DNA from: a virus
Length of the DNA: 36,266 nucleotides
Reading direction: 5' to 3' (one strand)
IMG/VR virus record: IMGVR_UViG_3300037041_001142
Location: 1-36,266 of that record
Part shown: positions 5,573 through 14,693 of the stretch, one piece after another
Layout of the letters: every line of letters starts with the position of its first letter
Position numbering within the stretch: the first letter of the stretch is position 1
Made by a program: the position numbers and the translations under genes
The notes under the pieces: generated by a model
The model's input: only the letters and a program-made list of their open reading frames with translations
What the model was told of the DNA's origin: nothing
Database searches by the model: none

Positions 5573-6298
5573 ATGAAAAAACAAATCACTATTAAGTCAG
5601 GCGTCCCGGAATGGGGAATTTTTGAGAAAAACGGCGACGCATGGGTTTCCAGTCGGACCCTTGCCACAACGTTTGAAAAGCGCCATGATCATGTTTTACG
5701 GGACATTGAAGATGTTTTTAAACACAGCAAAAGCACTGAACCCAATTTTGGGGTGAGTGAAAGCACTGTCCCCAAAAATGAGTTGTCCGAGATAACAGAC
5801 AATTTTATCTGTCGCAATTTTGCATTGAGTGAATATAAAGACAAGAGCGGGAAAAAGAATAAAGAATATATAATGAACCGAAAAGGGTTTGCCCTTATTG
5901 CAATGGGTTTCACCGGGGAAAAGGCCCTCGAGTTTAAAAAGCAGTATATCGAATCCTTTGAAATGATGTTTTCGCTTATTCAAACCCGGATACTTTCAAA
6001 AAGCGGATATGGTAAAATGACCGACGCGATCAAGGATGTTTACACCGACGCGGATCCTTTTCGGTATGCAAAAGAAATCGACATGATAAACAAAGCAATT
6101 CTCGGGATGACAGCAAAGCAATTCAGGGAAGTTAATCAGGTTGACGATACCGGTAACACTCGGGATAATATCGTCGCCGAAGTTTTAGAGAGATTAAATG
6201 ACGCCCAAATTTTCAACGCAAACTTGATCCGGGCCGGCCGGACGTTTGAAGAGAGAAAAACAATGGTCGGGCAAGTTTTTGTAAAGGCGCCGTTTTAA
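5573..6298 (+). CDS. rha: Rha-family phage regulatory protein
   Basis: The 241-residue protein begins with the Rha domain (about residues 20-130). It has WVSSRTLATTFEKRHDHVLRDI, the F-x(4)-YKDKSGKKNKEYIMNRKGFALI core, and GFTGEKALEFKKQYIESFEMM. Rha proteins are phage regulators that interfere with growth in some hosts and are usually found near lysogeny or early-control genes. The C-terminal 95 residues (from DPFRYAKEIDMINKAI) form a second helical domain with ERKTM near its end. The ribosome site AAGGAAGG sits before ATG 5573. Its TAA is followed directly by the GTG of the large terminase, so expression of the two is coupled. Confidence 0.85.
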   Translation: MKKQITIKSGVPEWGIFEKNGDAWVSSRTLATTFEKRHDHVLRDIEDVFKHSKSTEPNFGVSESTVPKNELSEITDNFICRNFALSEYKDKSGKKNKEYIMNRKGFALIAMGFTGEKALEFKKQYIESFEMMFSLIQTRILSKSGYGKMTDAIKDVYTDADPFRYAKEIDMINKAILGMTAKQFREVNQVDDTGNTRDNIVAEVLERLNDAQIFNANLIRAGRTFEERKTMVGQVFVKAPF

Positions 6299-7873
6299 GT
6301 GGACAAACTAACCGAAAAGGGTTTGCGGTATCTCGCGACCGTCCACCCTTTCCTTTACACAATGCTTTTATATCACCGGACCCATCTCGAGCAGCCGATC
6401 GGGTTTAAGCGTCACCGGTATCTTCATGACATTTATAAGGACCCGGCCCGGGCCGTGACCATTATCAAATCGACACAATCCGGGTTATCCGAATATCTTA
6501 TCGGCCGGGCGCTTTACAACGCGATCTCCGATCGGAACGTCCTTTACATTTTACCGACCGACAATCTGAAAGCCCGGTTTGTCAACGCCCGGTTTGACAA
6601 GACGATCCACGCCTCGCCCTTTTACCGGGACAAAGTCAGGGACACAAACAGCGTCACCCTGAAAGGGTTTAATAACGGCGTTATCAATTTCATCGGGTCA
6701 AACAGCGCGTCAAACTTTGCCGAATTTGTGGCGCACGACGTTATCATTGACGAACTTGACCTTTGCAATCAGGGCAATCTCGCAATGGCCGTCGAGCGTC
6801 AATCGTCAATCCCGGCGGCCGACCGGACCCTGTTAAAAATATCAAACCCGACAATTCAGGGTTATGGCATCGACTATGAATATACTAAAACAGATAAAAA
6901 ACAATGGATGATAAAATGCGAATGCGGTCAATGGTTTACACCGGACTTTTTTAAAAACATTGTCGAAGAGGTGTCCGACGGTGATTATGTTCTCCGGGAT
7001 CGTGAGTGGGACTATAACAGCCCCCGGGACATCGACTTGATTTGTCAGTCATGCAATCGGGCCATTGACAGGTTTGCCCCGGGTCAATGGGTCGCCGCCG
7101 CCCGGTCCGAGGTGTCCGGATACCGTATCAGTAAACTCTTTTCGACGCAAGTCGCAGTCAAAGAGCTTGTCGAACGGTTTAACGACGGCCAGTCAAACGA
7201 CGCCAAAATGCAAAGGTTTTATAATGGGGATCTCGGCGAAGCGTACACCGCCGCCGGGGCCAAACTCACCGGGGAAATGATAACCGCCGCCATCCGGGAG
7301 TATAACCCTAAGGCCGGCACCGCGGCGCCGTGCGTTATCGGAATCGACGTCGGATCCATGATGAATGTCATAATCGCCGAGCTTGCCCCGGAAGAAAGCC
7401 GGACCGTTGCCCGGGTTATATTCATTGGGGAAGTCCGGGACGAAAACGAAGTCATTGACCTATTCCGCCGGTTTAATATCAAATGCGGGGTTATCGACTC
7501 ACGGCCCGAAATGAGAATGAGCCGCCGACTTGCCGCCACACTCCCCGGGCTTTTCATGGGGGAATACTTGACCGACAACCCCCGGGACATGATAAACATT
7601 GACGCCCGGTCATTCAAGACGGACCGCACTACTTCCATGGACGGAGTCAAAGAGGCGGTCCTTTTGCAGTCGGTGGCATTCCCGAGAAATGCCGCCAGCG
7701 TCCCCGGGTTTATGGATCAAATGATTGCACCGACCAGGGTGTGGATTGCCGACAAAGATTCCGTCACCGAGGGCCGTTATATATGGACCGAGGGCAATCA
7801 AGCGGATCACTATTTTCACGCCGTCAATTATATGTTAATGGCAAAAAAAATTTTAATAATGGGATCGCAGTAA
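6299..7873 (+). CDS. terL: Terminase large subunit (GpA-like ATPase/nuclease)
   Basis: The 524-residue packaging motor starts at GTG 6299, adjoining the rha stop. The ATPase half has a variant Walker A at K57 (IIKSTQSGLSE), Walker B with D151-E152 (DVIIDELD) and an ISNPT segment. A zinc-binding insert follows (CECG at 207-210, CQSC at 249-252). The nuclease half has GIDVGS with D350 and CGVIDSRPE with D400, matching acidic metal ligands of the RNase H-like nuclease. These features are those of the lambda GpA/T4-like group. It translocates DNA into the prohead and cuts it. The stop shares bases with the next ATG (TAATG). Confidence 0.93.
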   Translation: MDKLTEKGLRYLATVHPFLYTMLLYHRTHLEQPIGFKRHRYLHDIYKDPARAVTIIKSTQSGLSEYLIGRALYNAISDRNVLYILPTDNLKARFVNARFDKTIHASPFYRDKVRDTNSVTLKGFNNGVINFIGSNSASNFAEFVAHDVIIDELDLCNQGNLAMAVERQSSIPAADRTLLKISNPTIQGYGIDYEYTKTDKKQWMIKCECGQWFTPDFFKNIVEEVSDGDYVLRDREWDYNSPRDIDLICQSCNRAIDRFAPGQWVAAARSEVSGYRISKLFSTQVAVKELVERFNDGQSNDAKMQRFYNGDLGEAYTAAGAKLTGEMITAAIREYNPKAGTAAPCVIGIDVGSMMNVIIAELAPEESRTVARVIFIGEVRDENEVIDLFRRFNIKCGVIDSRPEMRMSRRLAATLPGLFMGEYLTDNPRDMINIDARSFKTDRTTSMDGVKEAVLLQSVAFPRNAASVPGFMDQMIAPTRVWIADKDSVTEGRYIWTEGNQADHYFHAVNYMLMAKKILIMGSQ

Positions 7874-8157
7874 TGAAAAAACAAATTGTGAAAATCGACT
7901 TTGACAACTTCCAGAATGATTTGACTTTCACGCTTGCCAAAACCAAACTTTTAGAATTGGAGTGGGTCAACGCCGAAATGATCCAAATGATATTTCAAGA
8001 GGGGCAACCGTTAAATAAAGTTATTGAAAACCTCCGTGATAAGATTTATAATCGAATTGACGGATATAAAAAGATTTTAACTAAAACAGGGGTGAAAGAT
8101 GAAACTTTCCAAAAAACAGCGGATGAAATTACAGGTACCCCCGGGACAATCAATTGA
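7873..8157 (+). CDS. Small protein between terminase and portal
   Basis: ATG 7873 overlaps the terL stop. The 94-residue product begins MKKQIVKIDFDNFQND and is predicted mostly helical and charged, with no recognised family. It overlaps the first 59 bases of the portal gene in another frame, which is long for this compact genome. The overlap supports tight translational coupling, or a start later than ATG for one partner. Possible packaging accessory factor by position only. Confidence 0.55.
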   Translation: MKKQIVKIDFDNFQNDLTFTLAKTKLLELEWVNAEMIQMIFQEGQPLNKVIENLRDKIYNRIDGYKKILTKTGVKDETFQKTADEITGTPGTIN

Positions 8158-9697
8158 AAAGGGTTTGACTCAATCCGCAATCCGGGACTCTCTCCCCGAG
8201 ACCGGGAATAAAAAACGCGGGATAAACATTTATTCCTATTCACAGATCATGAGTGTCGGGGCCGTTAATCAGGGCGGCGACCGGGTCCTCACCACATACG
8301 ACAATCCCTATTTCTATTTAAGCCCCGAGGACCGTTTGCAGATTGCACAGTTATCGACGCCGGTGCAGGGTGTCGTCACGTCCCGAATGCATCGCATCGC
8401 CGGGACAAAATGGGTTATCACAAACAACAAAAAAGAAGAGGACCGACTCGCTGAAAAGTACAAATCTGTTTATCAGGTTTATAAAGAATATGCGAAAGTA
8501 AAAACCGACGTGACTTATATTGTCGCCCGGGCGAGACTTTACGCCGAACTGAAAACATCCTTTCCCGAACTTTTACCCGACGCATCGAACTTTGAGAATT
8601 GTCTTATCCGGTGGCACAAAAAAAACCAGATGATAAACAACGATAAAAACAGCGCGATCGAATTATGGTTATCGGAACCGAACGCGAACGACAAGTGGGA
8701 TGATTTTATCAGGAAAGCAATTTTCGATTTACACGTTCACGGCACGATCTCGATTTATAAAGAGACCATGAGCGGGAAGGTCGAGAACTTGCATATCCTT
8801 CCCGGGGGCACCGTCATCCCGGTCCGACAAAGTCACGTTTCCAGTGTCAACGCCTATTTGCAATTGATTGACGGGTTTGACCCGCAGATTTTTTTTAACG
8901 ACGAACTTTCATTTATTCAATACATCCCGACGTCAATGCGGAGTTATGGACTTGTCCCCCTCGAAGCCTTAATCAATAAGGTCGCCGAGGGAATGTTTTT
9001 TGACAAGTTAATGGCCGATCAAGCCGACGGCACGAAGCCGCCCGAAAAGTGTATAATCGTAAATACGGGATCGCCGTTCGGTGGCGACGGGGATTTGATT
9101 GTCCCGACCGACATGAACGAACAAAAGCGACTTGAAAGCAAATTCAACACGCCGGTCAAAGGCGCGATAATGACCTTGTCAGGCCAAACGGCAACGGTTA
9201 TCGACATGAGCCGGGAAAACACAATGTCAGCGCAAATGCAACGTCAAAAGGACATTCGTGAGGACGTCGCCCTTATTTTCAATATGTCAAACATGGAAGT
9301 CAATCTCACCGGGTCCGGGGACACGTCGGGCCGGTCCACGTCGGAGACGCAGCAGGAAATCGATCAAGGCAAGGGGATCACCCCGATCTTGAAACTTATC
9401 CAAAACAGGTTTAATCGCGACATTCTCCCTTTCCGATTCGGTTATGGTTATTCAATGGAATTCCAGACCACAAAGAACGAACGGGAAGAGGTCGAGATTA
9501 TGGCCGCAAAAGTACAGTCCGGGATCTATTCGGTCAACGAAGTCCGGGAAAGCAAAAACCTTTTGCCGTATGACAAGCCGGAACTTGACTATCCGCAAGG
9601 AGCCGGCGCCGCGGGTCAGCAGCAGGGCCAGCCCGGGGGACTACCGGGAGCGCCCGGATCCAGTGCCGTCAATCCAATGTTTCAAAGGAGCGTATAA
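8099..9697 (+). CDS. Portal protein
   Basis: The 532-residue protein is the head vertex ring through which DNA enters. Diagnostic parts are TPVQGVVTSRMHRIAGTKW in the N-terminal region, FDLHVHGTISIYKE, and the SFIQYIPTSMRSYGLVPLEA stretch. The GSGDTSGRSTSETQQEI segment before the clip/stem helices and the closing VNEVRESKNLLPYDKPELD are both typical of SPP1/HK97-type portals. The last 40 residues are rich in Gly, Gln and Pro. ATG 8099 follows AGGGGTGAAAG. Position after terL is the standard order. The next gene's ATG follows its stop immediately. Confidence 0.88.
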   Translation: MKLSKKQRMKLQVPPGQSIEKGLTQSAIRDSLPETGNKKRGINIYSYSQIMSVGAVNQGGDRVLTTYDNPYFYLSPEDRLQIAQLSTPVQGVVTSRMHRIAGTKWVITNNKKEEDRLAEKYKSVYQVYKEYAKVKTDVTYIVARARLYAELKTSFPELLPDASNFENCLIRWHKKNQMINNDKNSAIELWLSEPNANDKWDDFIRKAIFDLHVHGTISIYKETMSGKVENLHILPGGTVIPVRQSHVSSVNAYLQLIDGFDPQIFFNDELSFIQYIPTSMRSYGLVPLEALINKVAEGMFFDKLMADQADGTKPPEKCIIVNTGSPFGGDGDLIVPTDMNEQKRLESKFNTPVKGAIMTLSGQTATVIDMSRENTMSAQMQRQKDIREDVALIFNMSNMEVNLTGSGDTSGRSTSETQQEIDQGKGITPILKLIQNRFNRDILPFRFGYGYSMEFQTTKNEREEVEIMAAKVQSGIYSVNEVRESKNLLPYDKPELDYPQGAGAAGQQQGQPGGLPGAPGSSAVNPMFQRSV

Positions 9698-12034
9698 ATG
9701 CCTAAGGTGATAAAAGACGGACTCGGAGTCGGGATCGGCGGGGGCGCCCTTGTCCCCCAGAATCTTGCCGGGACCGCCGGGGACGAAATGCCATTAAAAC
9801 GCAAAAAGAAAATCACAGTCCTCGGGACACCGATCGCCGGACTTGTAAAACAGAAAATCGCACATAGTTTAATAAAACAAATCATTCAAAAAGCATTCCC
9901 CGTCGGGACCGTCCGGCAGCATAAAGACGGCGTAAAGTATAAAAAAGAGGCGCCCGGCAAATGGGTCCCGGTGACAGGCGACAAGGCCAGCACCGCGGAA
10001 CCGGCAAAGCCCGACCACGCCGCCGAACTCGAACGCGAGGACATCGCCGCCGGGGACGTGACGTTTAAGGGAATGAAGTTTGAAAAAATGGCAAACGGGT
10101 TTATGTCAATGAAACCGATCGAACCCGAGGCCGCCGACGTTTTAAAGGACGCCGTAAAGGACTTGAAAGGGGTCATGTATAACGGCGCAAACAAAAATTA
10201 TATCGTTCCCCCGATCCACGCCAACGCTATTTTGAAACGGACCGCCGACAAGTATGAATCGAAATTGAACGAAACGATCGGCAAAACAGGCCAGCTTGAT
10301 TTGTTTGCCCTCGACGAACTGGACAAAATTGACGACATGAAAAAAATATCCCGGACACCGCCCCCGGAAACACCGGTGAAAACGCCGGACGGAAAGGACG
10401 GAAAAATCGTTGACCGGAAACTCGACAAGGAAAAGAATCCGGTTTTTACGGTACAAACAGCGGACGGGAAAACGACCGAAGTCCCGGAGAAAAAACTCGA
10501 AGTCAAGCCGCAGCAGGATCAATCCGTTGTCGATATGCTTTTTGCAAACGCCAGTCCCGAGAACCGGGATCAAGTGGCAACCGCATTGAACGGCGGGAAG
10601 TGGGAAGAAAAAACGGACGAAGTAAAAGCCTTTGATATAAAGGAACCGGAACTCGCAAAAAAAATGGATATCCCTATTTTAGATCGGACTTCCCGGGAAT
10701 GGAAAGCAAACAAAGAATCAAAATTAGTTTATGATAAAACCGGGTATCAGGTCCACCGCAGCGCGACAAAGGACGAACTAAAAAAAGAATCGCCGATTGA
10801 CTTCCCCGATATGCTTGACAATTATAAAATGAATAATGGACGGTTTGATTATGTAAAAACCGGAGACAATCAATACCTTGTCAAATTGCAGCGACAGAAT
10901 GGAACCCGGGAAATTTTACAGGGGCAATTCAAACGGAACGTGCCGATATATGAAGATCATTATATTTTAGCAAACGCCGACGTTTTAGCTTATAACCGGG
11001 ACAAGGCGTCACGCTTATATAAACAAAACTTAAAAGAGCAGAAAGAAAAGATTATAAAAGAAATAGATGAAAAATTTCCTAATATGTCACAGGCCGGGAG
11101 GACAAGGTCAATAAATCTGAAATTAAACAAAATATCGACTTATAAAAAAGGTGAAATGACATGGAAGCACCACGATTTAATCGGGGCACATTTACCAGCC
11201 GGGGCGACGACAAGAGATATTCAAAAGAAATTTTCAGAGTGGGAATCCGAACTCGGTTATCGAGAAAACGATCTTGAATCAATTCAAGAGTATAGTGAAT
11301 CGACTTATACAAAAGGCGAAGAGACAAGCTATGGAAAAAAGAATGAAATCCCCCCGTTAAAAGATAAACATGGAATAATGATAAAACGCCAGAATGGAAA
11401 GCCGTTGTCGGACACGGAAGTCAAAACGATTGATTCTTTTATGAATGGTGTCGGATCTTTTTACGGAGACCATAAAAAAGTTTATAATGACTTTGGTTTG
11501 CGCGTTTCGTTTTCCGGAGCGGTCAATATGCACGCGAGCAAAGCATCCGGAATTTTTTACCCGAAGTATAGAGCGATCGGCGTATCCGACGCACACGCCA
11601 GCTTGACAGCGATCCACGAATTCGCACACTTGCACGACTTTCTTGACGGCGGCCAAACCAATTATATGTCACACCGGGAAGGAACTCACGAAAACAAAAT
11701 CGCAAAAACCTTTCGCGAGAAAATGACAAAAGATAAAAAATACTATGAAAGCGAAAAAAATTATTGGTCACGATCTCACGAATGTTTTGCCCGGGCAATG
11801 GCACAATATTATCAAAAGAAATATGAGAATGAAGAATATAACGATGATAATAAGGGAATACATAACCACCGATACCACGTCCCGGACAATCTTTTTTCGC
11901 AGCATATCGAACCGATTATTGACGAATATTTAAAAGTCAAACGGGAAGTAAAAAAGGCCATGGACCGGTTTGCCCGGGCGCGGGCCGTATGGATGGGGGG
12001 CAAGTCAACCCCGTTCTTTTTGGGGGATAAATGA
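9698..12034 (+). CDS. Large multi-domain (polyvalent-type) protein with zincin domain
   Basis: The 778-residue product looks assembled from modules. It has a Gly-rich start, then AFPVGTVRQHKDGVKYKK (about 67-83, a module shared with the protein at 20367). An alpha/beta unit at about 122-190 has a weak HARP-like pattern. QLDLF lies at 199-203. A small beta unit at about 224-270 reads like a KTPDG-x-GKIV SH3-type barrel. A long charged helical region comes next. The C-terminal metallopeptidase-like domain has HEFAH at 640-644 and a downstream SHECFARA with E695, the three ligands of a zincin. Such proteins in phage head operons are often packaged and injected with the DNA. The peptidase role is inferred from the motif only. 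Confidence 0.7.
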   Translation: MPKVIKDGLGVGIGGGALVPQNLAGTAGDEMPLKRKKKITVLGTPIAGLVKQKIAHSLIKQIIQKAFPVGTVRQHKDGVKYKKEAPGKWVPVTGDKASTAEPAKPDHAAELEREDIAAGDVTFKGMKFEKMANGFMSMKPIEPEAADVLKDAVKDLKGVMYNGANKNYIVPPIHANAILKRTADKYESKLNETIGKTGQLDLFALDELDKIDDMKKISRTPPPETPVKTPDGKDGKIVDRKLDKEKNPVFTVQTADGKTTEVPEKKLEVKPQQDQSVVDMLFANASPENRDQVATALNGGKWEEKTDEVKAFDIKEPELAKKMDIPILDRTSREWKANKESKLVYDKTGYQVHRSATKDELKKESPIDFPDMLDNYKMNNGRFDYVKTGDNQYLVKLQRQNGTREILQGQFKRNVPIYEDHYILANADVLAYNRDKASRLYKQNLKEQKEKIIKEIDEKFPNMSQAGRTRSINLKLNKISTYKKGEMTWKHHDLIGAHLPAGATTRDIQKKFSEWESELGYRENDLESIQEYSESTYTKGEETSYGKKNEIPPLKDKHGIMIKRQNGKPLSDTEVKTIDSFMNGVGSFYGDHKKVYNDFGLRVSFSGAVNMHASKASGIFYPKYRAIGVSDAHASLTAIHEFAHLHDFLDGGQTNYMSHREGTHENKIAKTFREKMTKDKKYYESEKNYWSRSHECFARAMAQYYQKKYENEEYNDDNKGIHNHRYHVPDNLFSQHIEPIIDEYLKVKREVKKAMDRFARARAVWMGGKSTPFFLGDK

Positions 12035-12195
12035 CAAACCCGACCGAACTCGACGCCATTCAAGACGATCTCGAACGTGATTTGTGGCAAGTTTTCCGGG
12101 CGTTGAAACGTGACGTTCTAACGGTCCTCGACACGATCCCCGACGGGATAACCGAGGCCGAATTCCTGAAAAAAATTGAGGGACTTTTAAAATGA
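12031..12195 (+). CDS. 54-residue small protein of the head operon
   Basis: It starts at an ATGA overlap with the preceding stop and ends at another ATGA overlap with the next start, so it is locked into the operon on both sides. The product (MTNPTELDAI to KKIEGLLK) is acidic and mainly helical, with a W near residue 19. It resembles the short helical genes often found beside gp7-like head proteins. No family assigned. Confidence 0.55.
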   Translation: MTNPTELDAIQDDLERDLWQVFRALKRDVLTVLDTIPDGITEAEFLKKIEGLLK

Positions 12196-12971
12196 CCGAA
12201 GCAACACGAAAACTGTTTGCAAAGTATAAAGGCCGGGTCGTGAAGAATGCGACCTATCAGGGCGTTATATCAAAAGTCCTCGAGTATAATTATGAAAAGA
12301 CATCAAAGGCCATCGCCCGGATCACAGCGGCACAATGGGATCAAAACATAAAGAAATTGAAAGGGAAAAAGATAATCAAGCCGCAAGTTGACGACGTTTT
12401 GCCGAAACGATCTGTTTTCGCCATTAAGTCAGCGGACCGCGGGAAGATAATCGCCGAGACGGTTTACGACAAAATCACAAAGAACATCCGGGACACCCTT
12501 GCCGAATCCAAAACGTTGACGGTCCGGGCCGGACGAACCGCCGGGGTTATCAAACTCGACGCGGTCCGGGCACTAAGGAAAAAGATCACGGAAACCTTTG
12601 AGGAATACACCGGGCGCGGGACCGAGGGCGTCCCCTCAAACGTCCGGAATATCGCAGTCACCGAGTTATATTCGAATCGAAGTTTTATTGAGGACGAATA
12701 TATCCGCCAACTATTGCAGCGGAATCCCGGGATGAAAGTCGTGAAAACATGGAAGCAAAATAAAAAGGCGGCCAAAAAGCCCCGGGCAAATCACACGGCC
12801 GTCAACGGTCAAACGGTCGATTATCGGGGAATGTTTAAAGTCCCGGCCATGTATAAAGGGAAGTTGACGCCGCACGTTATAATGATGAAACATCCGCACG
12901 ACCCGAACGCCCCGGCCGGGGAAGTTATCGGATGTTCGTGTCAGGCGATTTATAAAATAATAAATACTTGA
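12192..12971 (+). CDS. Head morphogenesis protein (SPP1 gp7 / Mu F-like)
   Basis: The 259-residue protein ends with the pattern of the SPP1 gp7 / Mu gpF head morphogenesis domain. This comprises TELYSNRSFIEDEYIRQL, then KTWKQNKKAAKKPRANHTAVNGQTV, and finally MKHPHDPNAPAGEVIGCSCQ. These minor head proteins bind the portal and travel with the genome in some phages. The N-terminal 150 residues are basic and helical. Start ATG 12192 overlaps the upstream stop. The stop at 12969-12971 lies inside the -35 of the capsid-operon promoter. Confidence 0.82.
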   Translation: MTEATRKLFAKYKGRVVKNATYQGVISKVLEYNYEKTSKAIARITAAQWDQNIKKLKGKKIIKPQVDDVLPKRSVFAIKSADRGKIIAETVYDKITKNIRDTLAESKTLTVRAGRTAGVIKLDAVRALRKKITETFEEYTGRGTEGVPSNVRNIAVTELYSNRSFIEDEYIRQLLQRNPGMKVVKTWKQNKKAAKKPRANHTAVNGQTVDYRGMFKVPAMYKGKLTPHVIMMKHPHDPNAPAGEVIGCSCQAIYKIINT

Positions 12972-12996
12972 AAAGGTATAGAGAATAGAATATTAT
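12968..12996 (+). promoter_or_regulatory. Sigma70-type promoter for the capsid genes
   Basis: TTGAAA (12968-12973), a 17-base spacer and TATTAT (12991-12996) match the -35/-10 consensus at five of six positions each with ideal spacing. A start of transcription near 13003 would leave a very short leader, with the GGGAG ribosome site (13004-13008) at its 5' end. Confidence 0.6.
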
Positions 12997-13015
12997 GTAA
13001 ATAGGGAGAAATGTT

Positions 13016-13972
13016 TTGAGTGACCATAAACCTATCAGTTTCCATTTTCACCCGTACAAACAAAGCGAAGGTCAATTCGCAGTCGAGAAATCACTTAACA
13101 ACAAAAAGCGCCGTTATCTTTGCGGGGTGTCGTCAGGCGTAAAAGTTGACGGCCACGGTGAGAGGATGACCGATACTTGTATAAAATCATTTATCGATCA
13201 AGCCAACGCCGGGGATATCCTCTTATATCCCGACGTCCACGGAATCAAAGCGTCCGAGGATATCGGCCGACTTGTCCATGGAGAGATCCGACCCGGGGGC
13301 GAATGGTACACGGAATATATGTTGCACGACGAAACCGACGGGATCGGACCGGTTAAGTCAGAAAAAATCAATGATATATGGAAACAGATCAACGGACTCC
13401 CCCCGTACCGAGCGCCAAAGCAGCGCGGATTTTCGATCGAGGGATACATCCCGGACCGCGGGATTGTCGCAATGAGTCACGACGGGAAACGCGTTATCAA
13501 TGAAGTGTCCCTCGACGGTGTTATCCTTGTCCCCCGGCCAGCATACCAAGACAGCATCGCAAATGCGATTTATAAGGCGTTGAACGAATGCAGTCCATGG
13601 GAGCACGATAAAATCAGGGTGTCCCTTGACTCGAAACTTTCCGACATTGTCGGCCAGAAAGAGGGCGAGAAAAACTTTTATCAAAAGAAGTATGCAATCG
13701 AGGACGCATTTAATGAAGTTATCGAAGAGATAATGTCAGATAAAAAATCAAGTAAGGACGCAAGATTGAACGCCCTTTTTGATGATTATAAAAGGTTAAT
13801 GGTTGACCTCATAACCAGATCCGCCGGGGTTTTTCTCACAGAAGAAATGACCGACGCGGAGGGCGCCCACGGAGTCGCTTTATCGACAAGCAAAATCAAG
13901 ATTTTAAAGTCGATCGAGAGTAACTTCCAAAAATTGATTCCGATAATGCGAAGGAGCAAAAAAAATGGATGA
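13016..13972 (+). CDS. Prohead protease (XkdF/HK97-type)
   Basis: The 318-residue protein starts at TTG 13016, with GGGAG seven bases upstream. An out-of-frame ATG at 13011 codes only Met-Phe-stop. Key regions are YLCGVSSGVKVDGHGERMT, DVHG with the conserved H75, RGFSIEGYIP with S140 as the likely nucleophile, and the strand VSLDGVILVPRPAYQDS. These are marks of the herpesvirus/HK97-type assembly serine proteases. The protease matures the prohead by removing scaffold. The C-terminal 120 residues are helical and charged, and may be a built-in scaffold extension. It overlaps the scaffold start by eight bases. Confidence 0.8.
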   Translation: MSDHKPISFHFHPYKQSEGQFAVEKSLNNKKRRYLCGVSSGVKVDGHGERMTDTCIKSFIDQANAGDILLYPDVHGIKASEDIGRLVHGEIRPGGEWYTEYMLHDETDGIGPVKSEKINDIWKQINGLPPYRAPKQRGFSIEGYIPDRGIVAMSHDGKRVINEVSLDGVILVPRPAYQDSIANAIYKALNECSPWEHDKIRVSLDSKLSDIVGQKEGEKNFYQKKYAIEDAFNEVIEEIMSDKKSSKDARLNALFDDYKRLMVDLITRSAGVFLTEEMTDAEGAHGVALSTSKIKILKSIESNFQKLIPIMRRSKKNG

Positions 13973-14693
13973 ATTAAACATGAATACCGGAGAGGAAAAA
14001 GTTATTTTAAATAACATCCTTTCCCTTGTCCAGCAGCTTCTCTCCGAGGACGCCAGCGGACAGGAAATGTCAAATGAAGGAGAAAACCCAGTGGACACAG
14101 GCACAAATCTTGAAATGAAAGCTATGGACCCGGAACTTGAGGACGAAGGATCCGCCGAGGACGAGGACGAGGACGAAGCGGAAAAAGTTGAAAAGAAACT
14201 TGAGCAAACTAAGTCCGACATGATCACAGCAAACGACGACGCCGAGGATCGCATCGAGGGTATGAATACCAATATCACCGACGAAGCCGTTGACGAAGTC
14301 GCAAAAAGCATTTTGAAAATGTTGTACAAAAAACCGGTGCAGAAATCTGCTAAAAAACCCGGAAGCGAACTTGCAAAAGTAATGACCGAAATGGTCAAAG
14401 TACAGAAAGCCCTTTTATCTCGCCAGAATGAAACCGAAAACGCACTCGCCAGCATCCTGAATGGACTCGGCATCGCGGACGAAGTCAAAAAATCTTTTGA
14501 CTCCCGACCGGTTAATGAAGTAAAGAAAGGACTTAACAACACGGCCGACAGAGAAGCCGCCCTCGCGTATATCGCGAAAGCTCTCAAAATTGACACCTCA
14601 AAAGAGACCATTGTCAACGGCGGAATCAATGAAGTGAGAAAGTCCCTTGCTAACAAGGATTTACTTTCCGCACTTGTTTCCTACAAAAAATAA
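13965..14693 (+). CDS. Capsid scaffold protein (probable)
   Basis: This 242-residue protein lies between protease and capsid genes, the normal place of the scaffold. It is highly acidic, with a Glu/Asp tract encoded by GAGGACGAGGACGAGG-type triplet repeats near 14157-14177. Helical, coiled-coil-prone segments and a basic C-terminal third (VNEVKKGLNN and INEVRKSLAN, two similar units) follow. Such proteins direct capsid assembly and are removed by the protease. The assignment rests on position and composition, since scaffolds share little sequence. Confidence 0.7.
   Translation: MDELNMNTGEEKVILNNILSLVQQLLSEDASGQEMSNEGENPVDTGTNLEMKAMDPELEDEGSAEDEDEDEAEKVEKKLEQTKSDMITANDDAEDRIEGMNTNITDEAVDEVAKSILKMLYKKPVQKSAKKPGSELAKVMTEMVKVQKALLSRQNETENALASILNGLGIADEVKKSFDSRPVNEVKKGLNNTADREAALAYIAKALKIDTSKETIVNGGINEVRKSLANKDLLSALVSYKK

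Noticed and set aside
13904-14656. Minus-strand open frame of 250 residues
   Set aside because: It is a Ser/Phe-rich mirror of the acidic scaffold gene's GAG/GAC codons and has no ribosome site or family pattern.
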